In this document: piece after piece, positions 1 to 5,657 of the stretch | Position numbering within the stretch: the stretch's first letter is position 1 | How the letters are laid out: the number at the start of each line of letters is the position of its first letter | Assembly: GCA_016191795.1 (NCBI GenBank) | Contig: JACPVK010000388.1 | Coordinates: 1 to 5,776, forward strand | Length of the DNA stretch: 5,776 nt | From: Gammaproteobacteria bacterium | GTDB lineage: Bacteria; Pseudomonadota; Gammaproteobacteria; SZUA-229 | Reading direction: 5' to 3' | Translations under genes and position numbers: made by a program | The notes under the pieces: model-generated | Databases searched by the model: none | Told to the model about the DNA's origin: nothing | What the model saw: the letters and a program-made list of their open reading frames with translations, nothing else

Positions 1-14
1 CAAAAAAAACAACC

Positions 15-737
15 ATGTTATTTGAAAATCACAAACAAATTTCGGTACGTGCCCTGTTTCTTGGCGAGCGACTCGACCTGCGCAGCTTCGAACACACCGA
101 ACTTATCAGCAATACACCACCCAGCATCAGGGCCGGCAGCGAAGGCATGGCGGTTTTATTTCGTTATGGCGTTGTGGTGTTATTCAATATCCAGCCCGCC
201 GAGCAGGTCAGCTTCCTGGATGACATACGCCGCCTGGTCGTCGATCCACTGGAACAACCAGAACGCGAAGAAATGACTATCCAGTGCGATGCAACGCACA
301 TAGAAGGCATTGAAGCCAGCCAGTTATTTCTCAAGGAATTTGATATTCGGCGCCTGCATCTGGTCGCCCACGTCCTGGCTAAAAGCGTGGTACTGGCCTA
401 TTACGAAACCAGCCTCGCCGCACACTTCAACCGCATCGAACCCCTCGCCGACAAACTCAGTCACAAACAACGCATTGGCTCGGGCAGCAAACAATTACTG
501 CAACACATAGGCGAAAGCCTGCTAACCCAAAGCAAAATGACCGGCCGCGTGGAAATCAGCGAAAAACCCGACCTGCTCTGGGACTTCCCCGAACTGGAAC
601 GATTACATTTACGCCTGAGCGATGAATTTGATTTAAGCGAACGCCATATCGCACTGGAACGAAAAATCGCCCTGATTTCACGCACCGCGGAAACCATGCT
701 GACGATTTTGCAGAATCAACGGACGTTGAGAGTGTAG
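15..737 (+). CDS. RMD1/YagE (DUF155) family protein, ending at a premature-looking amber stop
   Basis: This 240-residue product resembles the RMD1/YagE (DUF155) family, which has homologues in bacteria and in yeast and human mitochondria (Rmd1, RMND1). The biochemical role in bacteria is not established. Family-like features are the N-terminal VRALFLGERLDLRSFE (residues 11-26), the hydrophobic strand AVLFRYGVVVLFNI (46-59), a conserved central helical part (about 105-150) and the ending RTAETMLTILQNQRTLRV. Family members normally continue directly into one C-terminal transmembrane helix. Here that helix is encoded in the same frame right after the TAG at 735-737. The ATG at 15 puts the conserved N-terminus about 10 residues in, as expected. 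No clear Shine-Dalgarno is visible, and the frame is open to the window edge, so a start further upstream cannot be excluded. The family call rests on remembered motifs, not on a search. Confidence 0.75.
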   Translation: MLFENHKQISVRALFLGERLDLRSFEHTELISNTPPSIRAGSEGMAVLFRYGVVVLFNIQPAEQVSFLDDIRRLVVDPLEQPEREEMTIQCDATHIEGIEASQLFLKEFDIRRLHLVAHVLAKSVVLAYYETSLAAHFNRIEPLADKLSHKQRIGSGSKQLLQHIGESLLTQSKMTGRVEISEKPDLLWDFPELERLHLRLSDEFDLSERHIALERKIALISRTAETMLTILQNQRTLRV

Positions 738-800
738 TGGTATATTGTTATTTTGATTGTGGTGGAGATTGTGATTACGTTGGTGGAGAAGTTGCTTTGA
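738..800 (+). other. In-frame remnant of the DUF155 C-terminal membrane helix, after the amber codon
   Basis: Reading on past TAG 735-737 in the same frame gives 20 residues, WYIVILIVVEIVITLVEKLL, and then TGA at 798-800. This is a typical single transmembrane helix and matches the usual tail of DUF155 proteins, which I recall as a Leu-Glu-Trp-Tyr junction followed by a hydrophobic helix containing one Glu. The TAG sits where Glu is expected, so a single G-to-T change (GAG to TAG) would explain it. As written, the product would lose its membrane anchor. A sequencing error, a recent nonsense mutation and stop readthrough all remain possible. Confidence 0.75.
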
Positions 801-853
801 GGCAACTCAAATGTTTTTTGAAGATGCACTTCAATAACTTTGTGTTCTCTCTC

Positions 854-1255
854 GTTCCCACGCTCTGCGTTGGAATGCAGATGTTCTGATTGTTTACTGA
901 ATTTTTTCTGGCTTTGAAAATCCCTTTTTCGCCTGCTGGCGAGTCACTTCTTTCGCCTGTGCAAAAGAAGTAACCAGCAGTTTCAATTAATCACATCGCA
1001 AGCACCCATCCCTGGAGCTAACGCCAGCCATTCATCCATGAATGGCTGGTGCATACTCACCATGGATGGTTACCTGGCACAGGCCTGTGTGGGGTAAACG
1101 GCGTGGGCCCAGCGTTTTTTGGTGACCCATGCTTTTTATTTTCCTGGGTCGCGTTTGACAAAAAGTTACCCGCCCAGCGAGGGCGGAATAAAGCTTTCAA
1201 AGCCAGGTGCTAATACAGTAAACAATACAATCACAAATCTGCATTCCCATGCATA
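854..1255. repeat. MITE-like palindromic intergenic repeat with long inverted arms
   Basis: No gene is credible between 801 and 1313. Instead, two arms mirror each other. Perfect inverted matches are 872-882 with 1237-1247 (11 bp), 889-899 with 1216-1226 (11 bp) and 908-919 with 1195-1206 (12 bp), in matching order with short indels between. Local hairpins decorate the element: 855-863/867-875 (one mismatch), 929-933/938-942, 943-953 with 963-973 (one mismatch), 1024-1035/1038-1049 (12 bp, perfect, 2-nt gap), the self-complementary 1078-1089, 1124-1129/1145-1150 and 1170-1175/1181-1186. The sequence style, with CGTTCCCACGCTCTGCG near the left edge and a GAAGTAACC motif inside, resembles dispersed non-coding repeats that I associate with gammaproteobacterial genomes. 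No transposase, clear target duplication or ORF is seen. The outer limits are approximate. Confidence 0.65.
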
Positions 1256-1277
1256 ACATCACAACTAAAAATTTCCT

Positions 1278-1306
1278 TAAACAATCCCCCCAACAATCAA
1301 TATAAT
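1278..1306 (+). promoter_or_regulatory. Putative sigma70 promoter of btuCD, possibly giving a leaderless mRNA
   Basis: A perfect TATAAT occurs at 1301-1306. With a 17-bp spacer, the -35 position is TAAACA at 1278-1283, four of six matches to TTGACA. A start point about 7 nt after the -10 box falls at 1313-1314, that is, on the A of the btuC ATG. No purine-rich ribosome binding site lies before that ATG; the sequence there is CCCCTCC. No cobalamin riboswitch motifs are seen between the repeat and btuC. Confidence 0.5.
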
Positions 1307-1313
1307 CCCCTCC

Positions 1314-2294
1314 ATGTCTCGCCCAATCATTCTAATAACCTCACTCATACTCCTCAGCCTCGCCAGCTTCACCCTGGCATTGACGCTGGGCAGTTACAGC
1401 ATTTCGCTGCATGACGTAGTGCAAACGCTCATCGGCAATCAAACCGGTATTGAACAAAGTATCGTGATGGATTTACGCGCACCGCGCGCTTATGTGGCAT
1501 TTGTCAGCGGTGGATTGCTGGCGCTGGCGGGCGCGTTGATGCAGGTATTATTGCGCAATCCATTGGCCGATCCTTACATACTGGGTGTTTCCGGCGGCGC
1601 ATCCGTAGCGGCGTTACTGGCCGTCTCTTTTGGCATGGGCGCCGTATTCATTTCATTTAGCGCACTCGCCGGTGCCCTGTGTTCGATCTTGCTGGTATTT
1701 GGCCTGGCGCATTCGCATGGCAGCTGGCATCCGACGCGATTATTACTGACCGGTGTGGTGTTGGCAGCGGGCTGGGGAGCCGTGATTAATTTCATATTAT
1801 CGGTTACACCCGAGCAACCATTGCGCGGCATGTTATTCTGGATGATGGGTGATATTTCGCAAGCCAGTGCCCATATTTCCGCATTGGTTGTATTAATTTT
1901 TTCACTGGTAGTGAGTTTTGCGCTGGCTCGGCAACTCAATATTCTGGCGCGTGGCGATATGCAAGCCAGTGCGCTGGGCGTTAACGTTAAATATTTGCGT
2001 ATTGGATTATTTTTACTGGCCTCTTTACTCACCGCCTTTGCGGTCATGCAGGTTGGCAGCGTGGGCTTTATTGGATTAATCGTACCGCATATGTTACGCA
2101 TGATCATGGGTAGCGATCACCGCCTACTCTTACCTGCCTGTGCGTTACTCGGTGGCAGTTTGTTACTCATTGCCGACACTTTCGCGCGCATCCTCATTGC
2201 ACCGCAACAATTACCTGTTGGTGTGATTACTGCCTTTATTGGTGTGCCATTCTTTCTGTTTTTGTTACAGCGCATGGCAGGCAAACAATCATGA
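1314..2294 (+). CDS. btuC: Cobalamin ABC transporter permease BtuC (FecCD family)
   Basis: BtuC is the inner-membrane permease of the vitamin B12 importer BtuC2D2-F. A dimer forms the translocation path, receives cobalamin from periplasmic BtuF and is driven by BtuD. The product is 326 residues, the same length I recall for E. coli BtuC. It is strongly hydrophobic throughout, consistent with about ten membrane helices. FecCD-family motifs are LRAPRAYVAFVSGG (54-67), GALMQVLLRNPLADPYILGVSGGAS (73-97), the cytoplasmic segment RGDMQASALGVNVKYLR (213-229) expected to contact the ATPase, GFIGLIVPHMLRMIMG (251-266) and QLPVGVITAFIGVPFFLFLL (299-318). The last 4 nt overlap btuD, which implies translational coupling. 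No Shine-Dalgarno precedes the ATG. The family as such also transports ferric siderophores and haem. The B12 assignment rests mainly on the neighbouring btuB with its B12 riboswitch. Confidence 0.87.
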   Translation: MSRPIILITSLILLSLASFTLALTLGSYSISLHDVVQTLIGNQTGIEQSIVMDLRAPRAYVAFVSGGLLALAGALMQVLLRNPLADPYILGVSGGASVAALLAVSFGMGAVFISFSALAGALCSILLVFGLAHSHGSWHPTRLLLTGVVLAAGWGAVINFILSVTPEQPLRGMLFWMMGDISQASAHISALVVLIFSLVVSFALARQLNILARGDMQASALGVNVKYLRIGLFLLASLLTAFAVMQVGSVGFIGLIVPHMLRMIMGSDHRLLLPACALLGGSLLLIADTFARILIAPQQLPVGVITAFIGVPFFLFLLQRMAGKQS

Positions 2295-3055
2295 GTTTGC
2301 AATGCAGACAGTTATCCATCGATATCGCCGGCAAGCAGGTTTGCCGGCAACTTGATTTAACCATTACCCCCGGCCAGGTTTGGGGAATACTCGGGCGCAA
2401 CGGCATTGGTAAAACCACTTTGCTGCACACGCTGGCCGGTTTACGTGACGCGGCGGCCGGAGACATATTGCTTGACGAACAAAACATCATACAACTCACG
2501 CGCAAACAGATTGCACAAAAAACCGGCGTGCTATTGCAACACCACGAAGACAGTTTTCCCGCCACTGTTCTGGAAACCGTACTCACCGGGCGGCATCCGC
2601 ACATCAATAACTGGCAATGGGAAAATGAATCCGATTTCGCCATCGCTCGCCAGGCCTTGCAGCAAGTTGACATGCACACCATGGAAAATAAATCCGTGCA
2701 ACATCTTTCCGGCGGCGAGCGCCAGCGCGTAGCGATTGCCACCCTGTTTGCACAAGACCCGACTTTTTATCTGCTGGATGAACCCAACAGCCATCTGGAT
2801 TTACATTACCAGATCAATATTCTGGACAGCCTGTGCCAGTTTGCACGTAGCAACCAGCGAGCATTGATCATGACTTTGCATGACATCAATCTGGCGGCGC
2901 GGTTTTGTGATTATGTTTTGTTACTCAATGGCGATGGCGAAGTCCTGCAGGGCGCGGCAACCGAATTATTAACGCCGCCACATCTGGCGCAAACATTCAA
3001 ACATGAAATCATTGCCATACGGGGCGAACACGGCAGCTATTTCCAGCCAAAATAA
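2291..3055 (+). CDS. btuD: Cobalamin ABC transporter ATP-binding protein BtuD
   Basis: This is the ATPase that powers the BtuC permease from the cytoplasmic face. The 254-residue product has all the nucleotide-binding motifs: Walker A GRNGIGKTT (35-43), Q-loop Gln83 (LLQHHED), signature LSGGERQRV (139-147), Walker B FYLLDEP (159-165) with catalytic Glu164, the D-loop NSHLD (166-170) and the switch His197 in MTLHDIN. All catalytic residues are present, so it should be active. The ATG lies inside the end of btuC (ATGA overlap, 2291-2294), and a GGCAGG stretch just upstream may help initiation. Sequence copied from its last 21 codons reappears downstream (from 3154), so the gene end took part in a tandem duplication. 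An iron-siderophore or haem ATPase would look alike; the B12 assignment comes from context. Confidence 0.87.
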   Translation: MSLQCRQLSIDIAGKQVCRQLDLTITPGQVWGILGRNGIGKTTLLHTLAGLRDAAAGDILLDEQNIIQLTRKQIAQKTGVLLQHHEDSFPATVLETVLTGRHPHINNWQWENESDFAIARQALQQVDMHTMENKSVQHLSGGERQRVAIATLFAQDPTFYLLDEPNSHLDLHYQINILDSLCQFARSNQRALIMTLHDINLAARFCDYVLLLNGDGEVLQGAATELLTPPHLAQTFKHEIIAIRGEHGSYFQPK

Positions 3056-3073
3056 ATCACGCAACACATTACC

Positions 3074-3144
3074 GTAGGGTGGGTATGCTTTTCCTGCCCA
3101 CGCGGAACGTTGAACCGGTGGGCACACAAACGTGCCCACCCTAC
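3074..3144. repeat. Palindromic GTAGGGTGGG repeat, copy 1
   Basis: This 71-bp element begins GTAGGGTGGGTATGC and ends CGTGCCCACCCTAC, so its two ends are near-perfect inverted copies. Inside, GTGGGCAC (3118-3125) pairs with GTGCCCAC (3132-3139) around a 6-nt loop, and TGCCCAC (3095-3101) offers an alternative partner for the GTGGGCA. It resembles a widely dispersed bacterial intergenic repeat. It lies 18 nt after the btuD stop, so it could fold in the mRNA 3' end, but there is no T-run typical of an intrinsic terminator. Confidence 0.75.
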
Positions 3145-3153
3145 AAAATCGTG

Positions 3154-3221
3154 CAAACACTTCACCATGAAAATATCGCCATTCGCGGCAGATGTGCTGC
3201 CATCTCCAGCCAAAATAAATT
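3154..3221 (+). pseudogene. Decayed duplicate of the btuD 3' end
   Basis: Translation from 3154 gives QTLHHENIAIRG, which matches QTFKHEIIAIRG of BtuD (residues 235-246) at 9 of 12 positions. After that, a 1-nt deletion relative to btuD moves the frame, and the copy of the stop region AAAATAA (3211-3217) is no longer read as a stop. The fragment has no start codon or ribosome binding site of its own and is a non-functional leftover of the tandem duplication. Confidence 0.7.
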
Positions 3222-3236
3222 ACGCAGCACATTACC

Positions 3237-3308
3237 GTAGGGTGGGCATGCTTTTCCTGCCCACGCGAGACGTCGAACCGGTGGGCACAAACAACGTGCC
3301 CAACCTAC
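3237..3308. repeat. Palindromic GTAGGGTGGG repeat, copy 2
   Basis: This 72-bp element is nearly the same as copy 1, starting GTAGGGTGGGCATGC and ending CGTGCCCAACCTAC. The internal hairpin TGGGCAC (3282-3288) with GTGCCCA (3296-3302) is kept. The CCC-to-CCA change near the right end weakens the outer inverted pairing compared with copy 1. Between this copy and the btuB promoter (3309-3416) I see nothing recognisable. Confidence 0.75.
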
Positions 3309-3416
3309 AACTGCATGTCAGCTAAGCCATTGAAACAACACGCTGTCAGCCGACGCTTGCTACACCCGCCACAAAAATTCGACACTGCCTCCGGTAAATT
3401 TTCACCGCGGTGTAAC

Positions 3417-3445
3417 TTGACTGCATGCCGCCATCGGAATACAGT
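3417..3445 (+). promoter_or_regulatory. Putative sigma70 promoter of the btuB leader
   Basis: The -35 box TTGACT (3417-3422; 5 of 6) and the -10 box TACAGT (3440-3445; 4 of 6) are separated by exactly 17 bp. Transcription would start near 3452, about 9 nt before the first paired base of the riboswitch. The perfect palindrome CACCGCGGTG (3403-3412) sits just upstream of the -35 box. It could be an operator, but I have no support for that beyond symmetry. Confidence 0.6.
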
Positions 3446-3460
3446 TCCGCCACTATTTAT

Positions 3461-3662
3461 GTACCAGGTACCCAGCTCAATTCGTTGAGCAGGTTTAATC
3501 GGGAATCAGGTGCGCGTCAGATTCACTTCTGCGCAAAGCCTGAGCTGCCCCCGCAACGGTAAGTGAGTTAAGGTGAATTGTTGTGCCACTGTGCCACAGG
3601 CATGGGAAGGCAATTCACCCGAAGCCATGCTTCACTCATCAGCCCGGAGACCGGCCTGTTAC
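3461..3662 (+). promoter_or_regulatory. Cobalamin (AdoCbl-type) riboswitch aptamer
   Basis: This 5' leader element binds a cobalamin and represses btuB when the vitamin is plentiful. The conserved B12-riboswitch blocks appear in the usual order: GGGAATCAGGTG (3501-3512), GAGCTGCCCCCGCAACGGTA (3542-3561), GCCACTG (3585-3591), the CATGGGAAGGC block (3601-3611) and AGCCCGGAGACCGGCCTG (3641-3658). Closing stem P1 pairs GTACCAGG (3461-3468) with CCTGTTAC (3655-3662), with one C-U mismatch. Other stems are 3475-3480/3485-3490 capped by TTCG, 3506-3510/3539-3543, 3511-3515/3531-3535, 3572-3580/3611-3619 (9 bp perfect), 3621-3625/3629-3633 and 3644-3647/3651-3654. It is directly upstream of btuB. Confidence 0.95.
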
Positions 3663-3720
3663 GCATTTTCCACAACTGCGGCGGGCGGTTAGCTGGGCGT
3701 GTATTAATCACACTCCCCTC

Positions 3721-3757
3721 GTCCTCCGCGCCAGATTGCACGGGCGGTGCAGAGGAC
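3721..3757 (+). promoter_or_regulatory. SD-sequestering hairpin: riboswitch expression platform of btuB
   Basis: Strand 3721-3732 pairs with 3746-3757, giving 11 pairs (one G-U) and one C-A mismatch (3727/3751). The 3' strand contains the btuB Shine-Dalgarno, so folding would block translation initiation. The 13-nt loop (3733-3745) includes TTGCACGGGC (3736-3745). This can pair with GCCCCCGCAA (3547-3556) of the aptamer core at 8 of 10 positions, the arrangement expected of the L5-L13 kissing loop known from cobalamin riboswitches. No T-run follows, so control is probably translational. Confidence 0.8.
3751..3756 (+). promoter_or_regulatory. Ribosome binding site of btuB
   Basis: AGAGGA lies 10 nt before the ATG at 3767 (and 7 nt before an in-frame GTG at 3764). 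It decides the btuB start, because the reading frame itself stays open upstream through the riboswitch. The motif is buried in the hairpin 3721-3757. Confidence 0.8.
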
Positions 3758-3766
3758 ATTTTCGTG

Positions 3767-5653
3767 ATGACGCGTTATTTCAATTCAGCTGTTTTTTTTA
3801 CATCCATTTTCATTGCACAACAAACTCACGCTGAAACCATAACCAGCGACAGCCTTGTGCAGAATACAGATATTCCGGCAACCAATAACACCGGCACTGT
3901 TCACGATCCCTTAATTGTTACCGCAACACGCACACCGGTTACAGTCTCGCAAACATTGGCGCCGGTTACGCTTATAACCCGCGAAGATATCGAAAAATCA
4001 CAGGCACTGAGTTTACCGGATTTACTGCAAAATCTGCCGGGCATCGATCTGACCACACAGGGCGGCCTGGGCAAACTGGCCTCTTTGTATTTACGCGGCA
4101 CCGCTACCGGCCACACCCTGTTTATGATTGATGGCGTGCGCATCGGCTCAGCCACACTTGGCACGACAGCCATCGAAAATATTCCACTGGAGCAAATCGA
4201 TCACATTGAAATTGTGCGTGGTCCGCGTTCCGGTTTGTACGGCTCGGAAGCCATCGGCGGTGTTATACAAATTTTTACCCGCAAGGGCGGTGATAACACG
4301 CGTGTTAATGCCAAAGCTGGATATGGCACATACAATACGCGTGAGGCAGATGCCGGTATCAGTGGCAACTCATCACTCGGTCATTACACCCTGCATGCTG
4401 CCTCCACGCAAACAGACGGCATAAGCTCACTCAACAATAACAACCCGGATAAGGACGGTTATAAAAATCGTTCGCTCACTGCTGGATTTAATCGTGCACT
4501 GGGAGACATCAGCGACATCAGTGTCAATTTTTTCCACACAGATGCCACTACTCACTACGACGACAGTTATAGCCCCATTTCAACAGATATTGATTGGGCC
4601 GATTCCGCACAAAACATTCTGAATAGCGAGTTAAAATTATATCTCGCTGACGAGCTGGATAATGTTATTCGCCTTAGCAGTCAACGCGACGAAAACAGTG
4701 CTTTTAAAAACAGCCTGGATAATGGCCAGTTCGATACCTTACGCAAACAGTTCACCTGGCAAGGTGACTATCATTTAAATTCCGATAACACTTTTACGCT
4801 GGGTTATGACAGACTGGCGGAAGAAATTGATACCTCCACCAGTTATACTGTTTCCAGTCGTGATAATCGCGCTGTCTTCGGCCAGATTCAAACCGGCTTC
4901 GCACATCAAAATATAGTTTTGGCATTACGCAGTGATAACAACGAAGCCTTCGGCCATCACCAGACCGGCAATATCGACTGGCGCTGGAACTTTTCTGGAA
5001 ACGCCAACATGACCGCATCTTATGGCCGTGCGTTCAAATCGCACACTTTTAATGATCTGTATTCACCTTATGGCGGAAATCCCGGTTTGTTACCGGAAGA
5101 ATCGCGCTCGGTTGAAATCATGACGCGCATTAATAACAACGCCACGCAGTTTTCACTTAACATCTACAGAACGCAAATAGACAACCTGATTGAATGGACA
5201 CCTGTTGATCCCAATGACCCCTATTCATCCTGGTCACCGGCCAATGTCAGCGCGGTTACACTTGAAGGCATGGAAACAGAAATCTCTACCAAACTCTCTT
5301 CCTGGACAGTTCGCGGTAACATCAACCTGACCAATCCACGGGATAATGTCAGCGGCAATGTATTGCAACGTCGTGTACGACAATCTGCACGAATCGATCT
5401 TGATCGTGATTATGAAAATGCCAGTGCCGGTATTAGCCTGCAGGCATTTGGCAGTCGATTCAGTGATGCAGACAACCTCGTCACCCTGCCCGGTTTCAGC
5501 CTGGTAAATCTGCGCAGCCGATATGATTTTTCAAAATCACTTAGCCTCAACGGCAAGATTGATAACCTGCTCGATAAAGAATACGAAACCGTTCAGTACT
5601 ACAACAACCCTGGCCGTACTGTGTTTGTATCCCTGAGTTACAGCATGGAATAG
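3767..5653 (+). CDS. btuB: TonB-dependent vitamin B12 outer-membrane receptor BtuB
   Basis: BtuB binds cobalamin at the cell surface and imports it across the outer membrane using TonB energy. From ATG 3767 the product is 628 residues, close to the 614 of E. coli BtuB. Residues 1-22 form a signal peptide with likely cleavage after THA. The TonB box is DPLIVTATR (47-55). The plug domain follows (about 60-172), with LPDLLQNLPGIDL (83-95), LRGT (109-112), MIDGVRI (120-126) and RGPRSGLYGSEAIGGVIQIFT (151-171), closely resembling E. coli BtuB. The rest is a beta-barrel with alternating strands, ending in a typical receptor tail (NLLDKEYETVQYYNNPGRTVFVSLSY). The start was chosen for the Shine-Dalgarno AGAGGA, the signal peptide and its position after the riboswitch. 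The same frame is open back to 3578, but that stretch is leader RNA. Two oddities: the segment before the TonB box is 24 residues (about 5 in E. coli), and the protein ends SYSME rather than on an aromatic residue. Confidence 0.95.
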   Translation: MTRYFNSAVFFTSIFIAQQTHAETITSDSLVQNTDIPATNNTGTVHDPLIVTATRTPVTVSQTLAPVTLITREDIEKSQALSLPDLLQNLPGIDLTTQGGLGKLASLYLRGTATGHTLFMIDGVRIGSATLGTTAIENIPLEQIDHIEIVRGPRSGLYGSEAIGGVIQIFTRKGGDNTRVNAKAGYGTYNTREADAGISGNSSLGHYTLHAASTQTDGISSLNNNNPDKDGYKNRSLTAGFNRALGDISDISVNFFHTDATTHYDDSYSPISTDIDWADSAQNILNSELKLYLADELDNVIRLSSQRDENSAFKNSLDNGQFDTLRKQFTWQGDYHLNSDNTFTLGYDRLAEEIDTSTSYTVSSRDNRAVFGQIQTGFAHQNIVLALRSDNNEAFGHHQTGNIDWRWNFSGNANMTASYGRAFKSHTFNDLYSPYGGNPGLLPEESRSVEIMTRINNNATQFSLNIYRTQIDNLIEWTPVDPNDPYSSWSPANVSAVTLEGMETEISTKLSSWTVRGNINLTNPRDNVSGNVLQRRVRQSARIDLDRDYENASAGISLQAFGSRFSDADNLVTLPGFSLVNLRSRYDFSKSLSLNGKIDNLLDKEYETVQYYNNPGRTVFVSLSYSME

Positions 5654-5657
5654 TGAC

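Larger units (their letters stand above)
2990..3308 (+). repeat. Two-copy direct tandem duplication spanning the btuD 3' end and a palindromic repeat
   Basis: Unit A (2990-3144) and unit B (3154-3308) align in the same orientation at an offset of 163-164 nt. Both carry a btuD-tail-like part (starting CAAACA), then CCAGCCAAAATAAAT, then ACGCARCACATTACC, then a GTAGGGTGGG palindromic element. From 3043 to 3144 against 3206 to 3308 I count about 8 substitutions and one 1-nt indel. The btuD-derived part is more diverged. Confidence 0.85.

Noticed and set aside
461..697. 78-codon open frame on the minus strand inside the DUF155 gene
   Set aside because: Ser/Arg-rich antisense shadow of a conserved gene with no independent support.
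801..1313. Retron-like or insertion-sequence element
   Set aside because: No reverse transcriptase or transposase reading frame is present and no target-site duplication could be recognised; only a non-coding palindromic repeat is supported.
1574..2107. 177-codon open frame on the minus strand inside btuC
   Set aside because: It lies wholly opposite a clear membrane permease and is rich in Pro, Thr, Asn and Cys without domain-like pattern; it is a shadow of the real gene.
2236..2742. 168-codon open frame on the minus strand across the btuC-btuD junction
   Set aside because: It opposes two well-supported coding regions, has a Cys/Ser-rich composition typical of antisense frames and has no recognisable motif.
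3056..3310. CRISPR array or intrinsic terminator formed by the repeated GTGGGCAC/GTGCCCAC hairpins
   Set aside because: There are only two copies, 163 nt apart, with the intervening part also duplicated, which is not CRISPR spacing; no T-run follows either hairpin, so a classical intrinsic terminator is not supported.
3110..3325. 71-codon open frame after btuD
   Set aside because: It runs through the duplicated palindromic repeats and the frameshifted btuD tail; its peptide is repeat-derived and it lacks a ribosome binding site.
3578..3766. Upstream extension of the btuB frame starting at TTG 3578, which would give a 691-residue protein
   Set aside because: This stretch is the cobalamin riboswitch and its expression platform. 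The extension would put a signal peptide in the middle of the protein, whereas the ATG at 3767 has an SD and gives a normal N-terminal signal.
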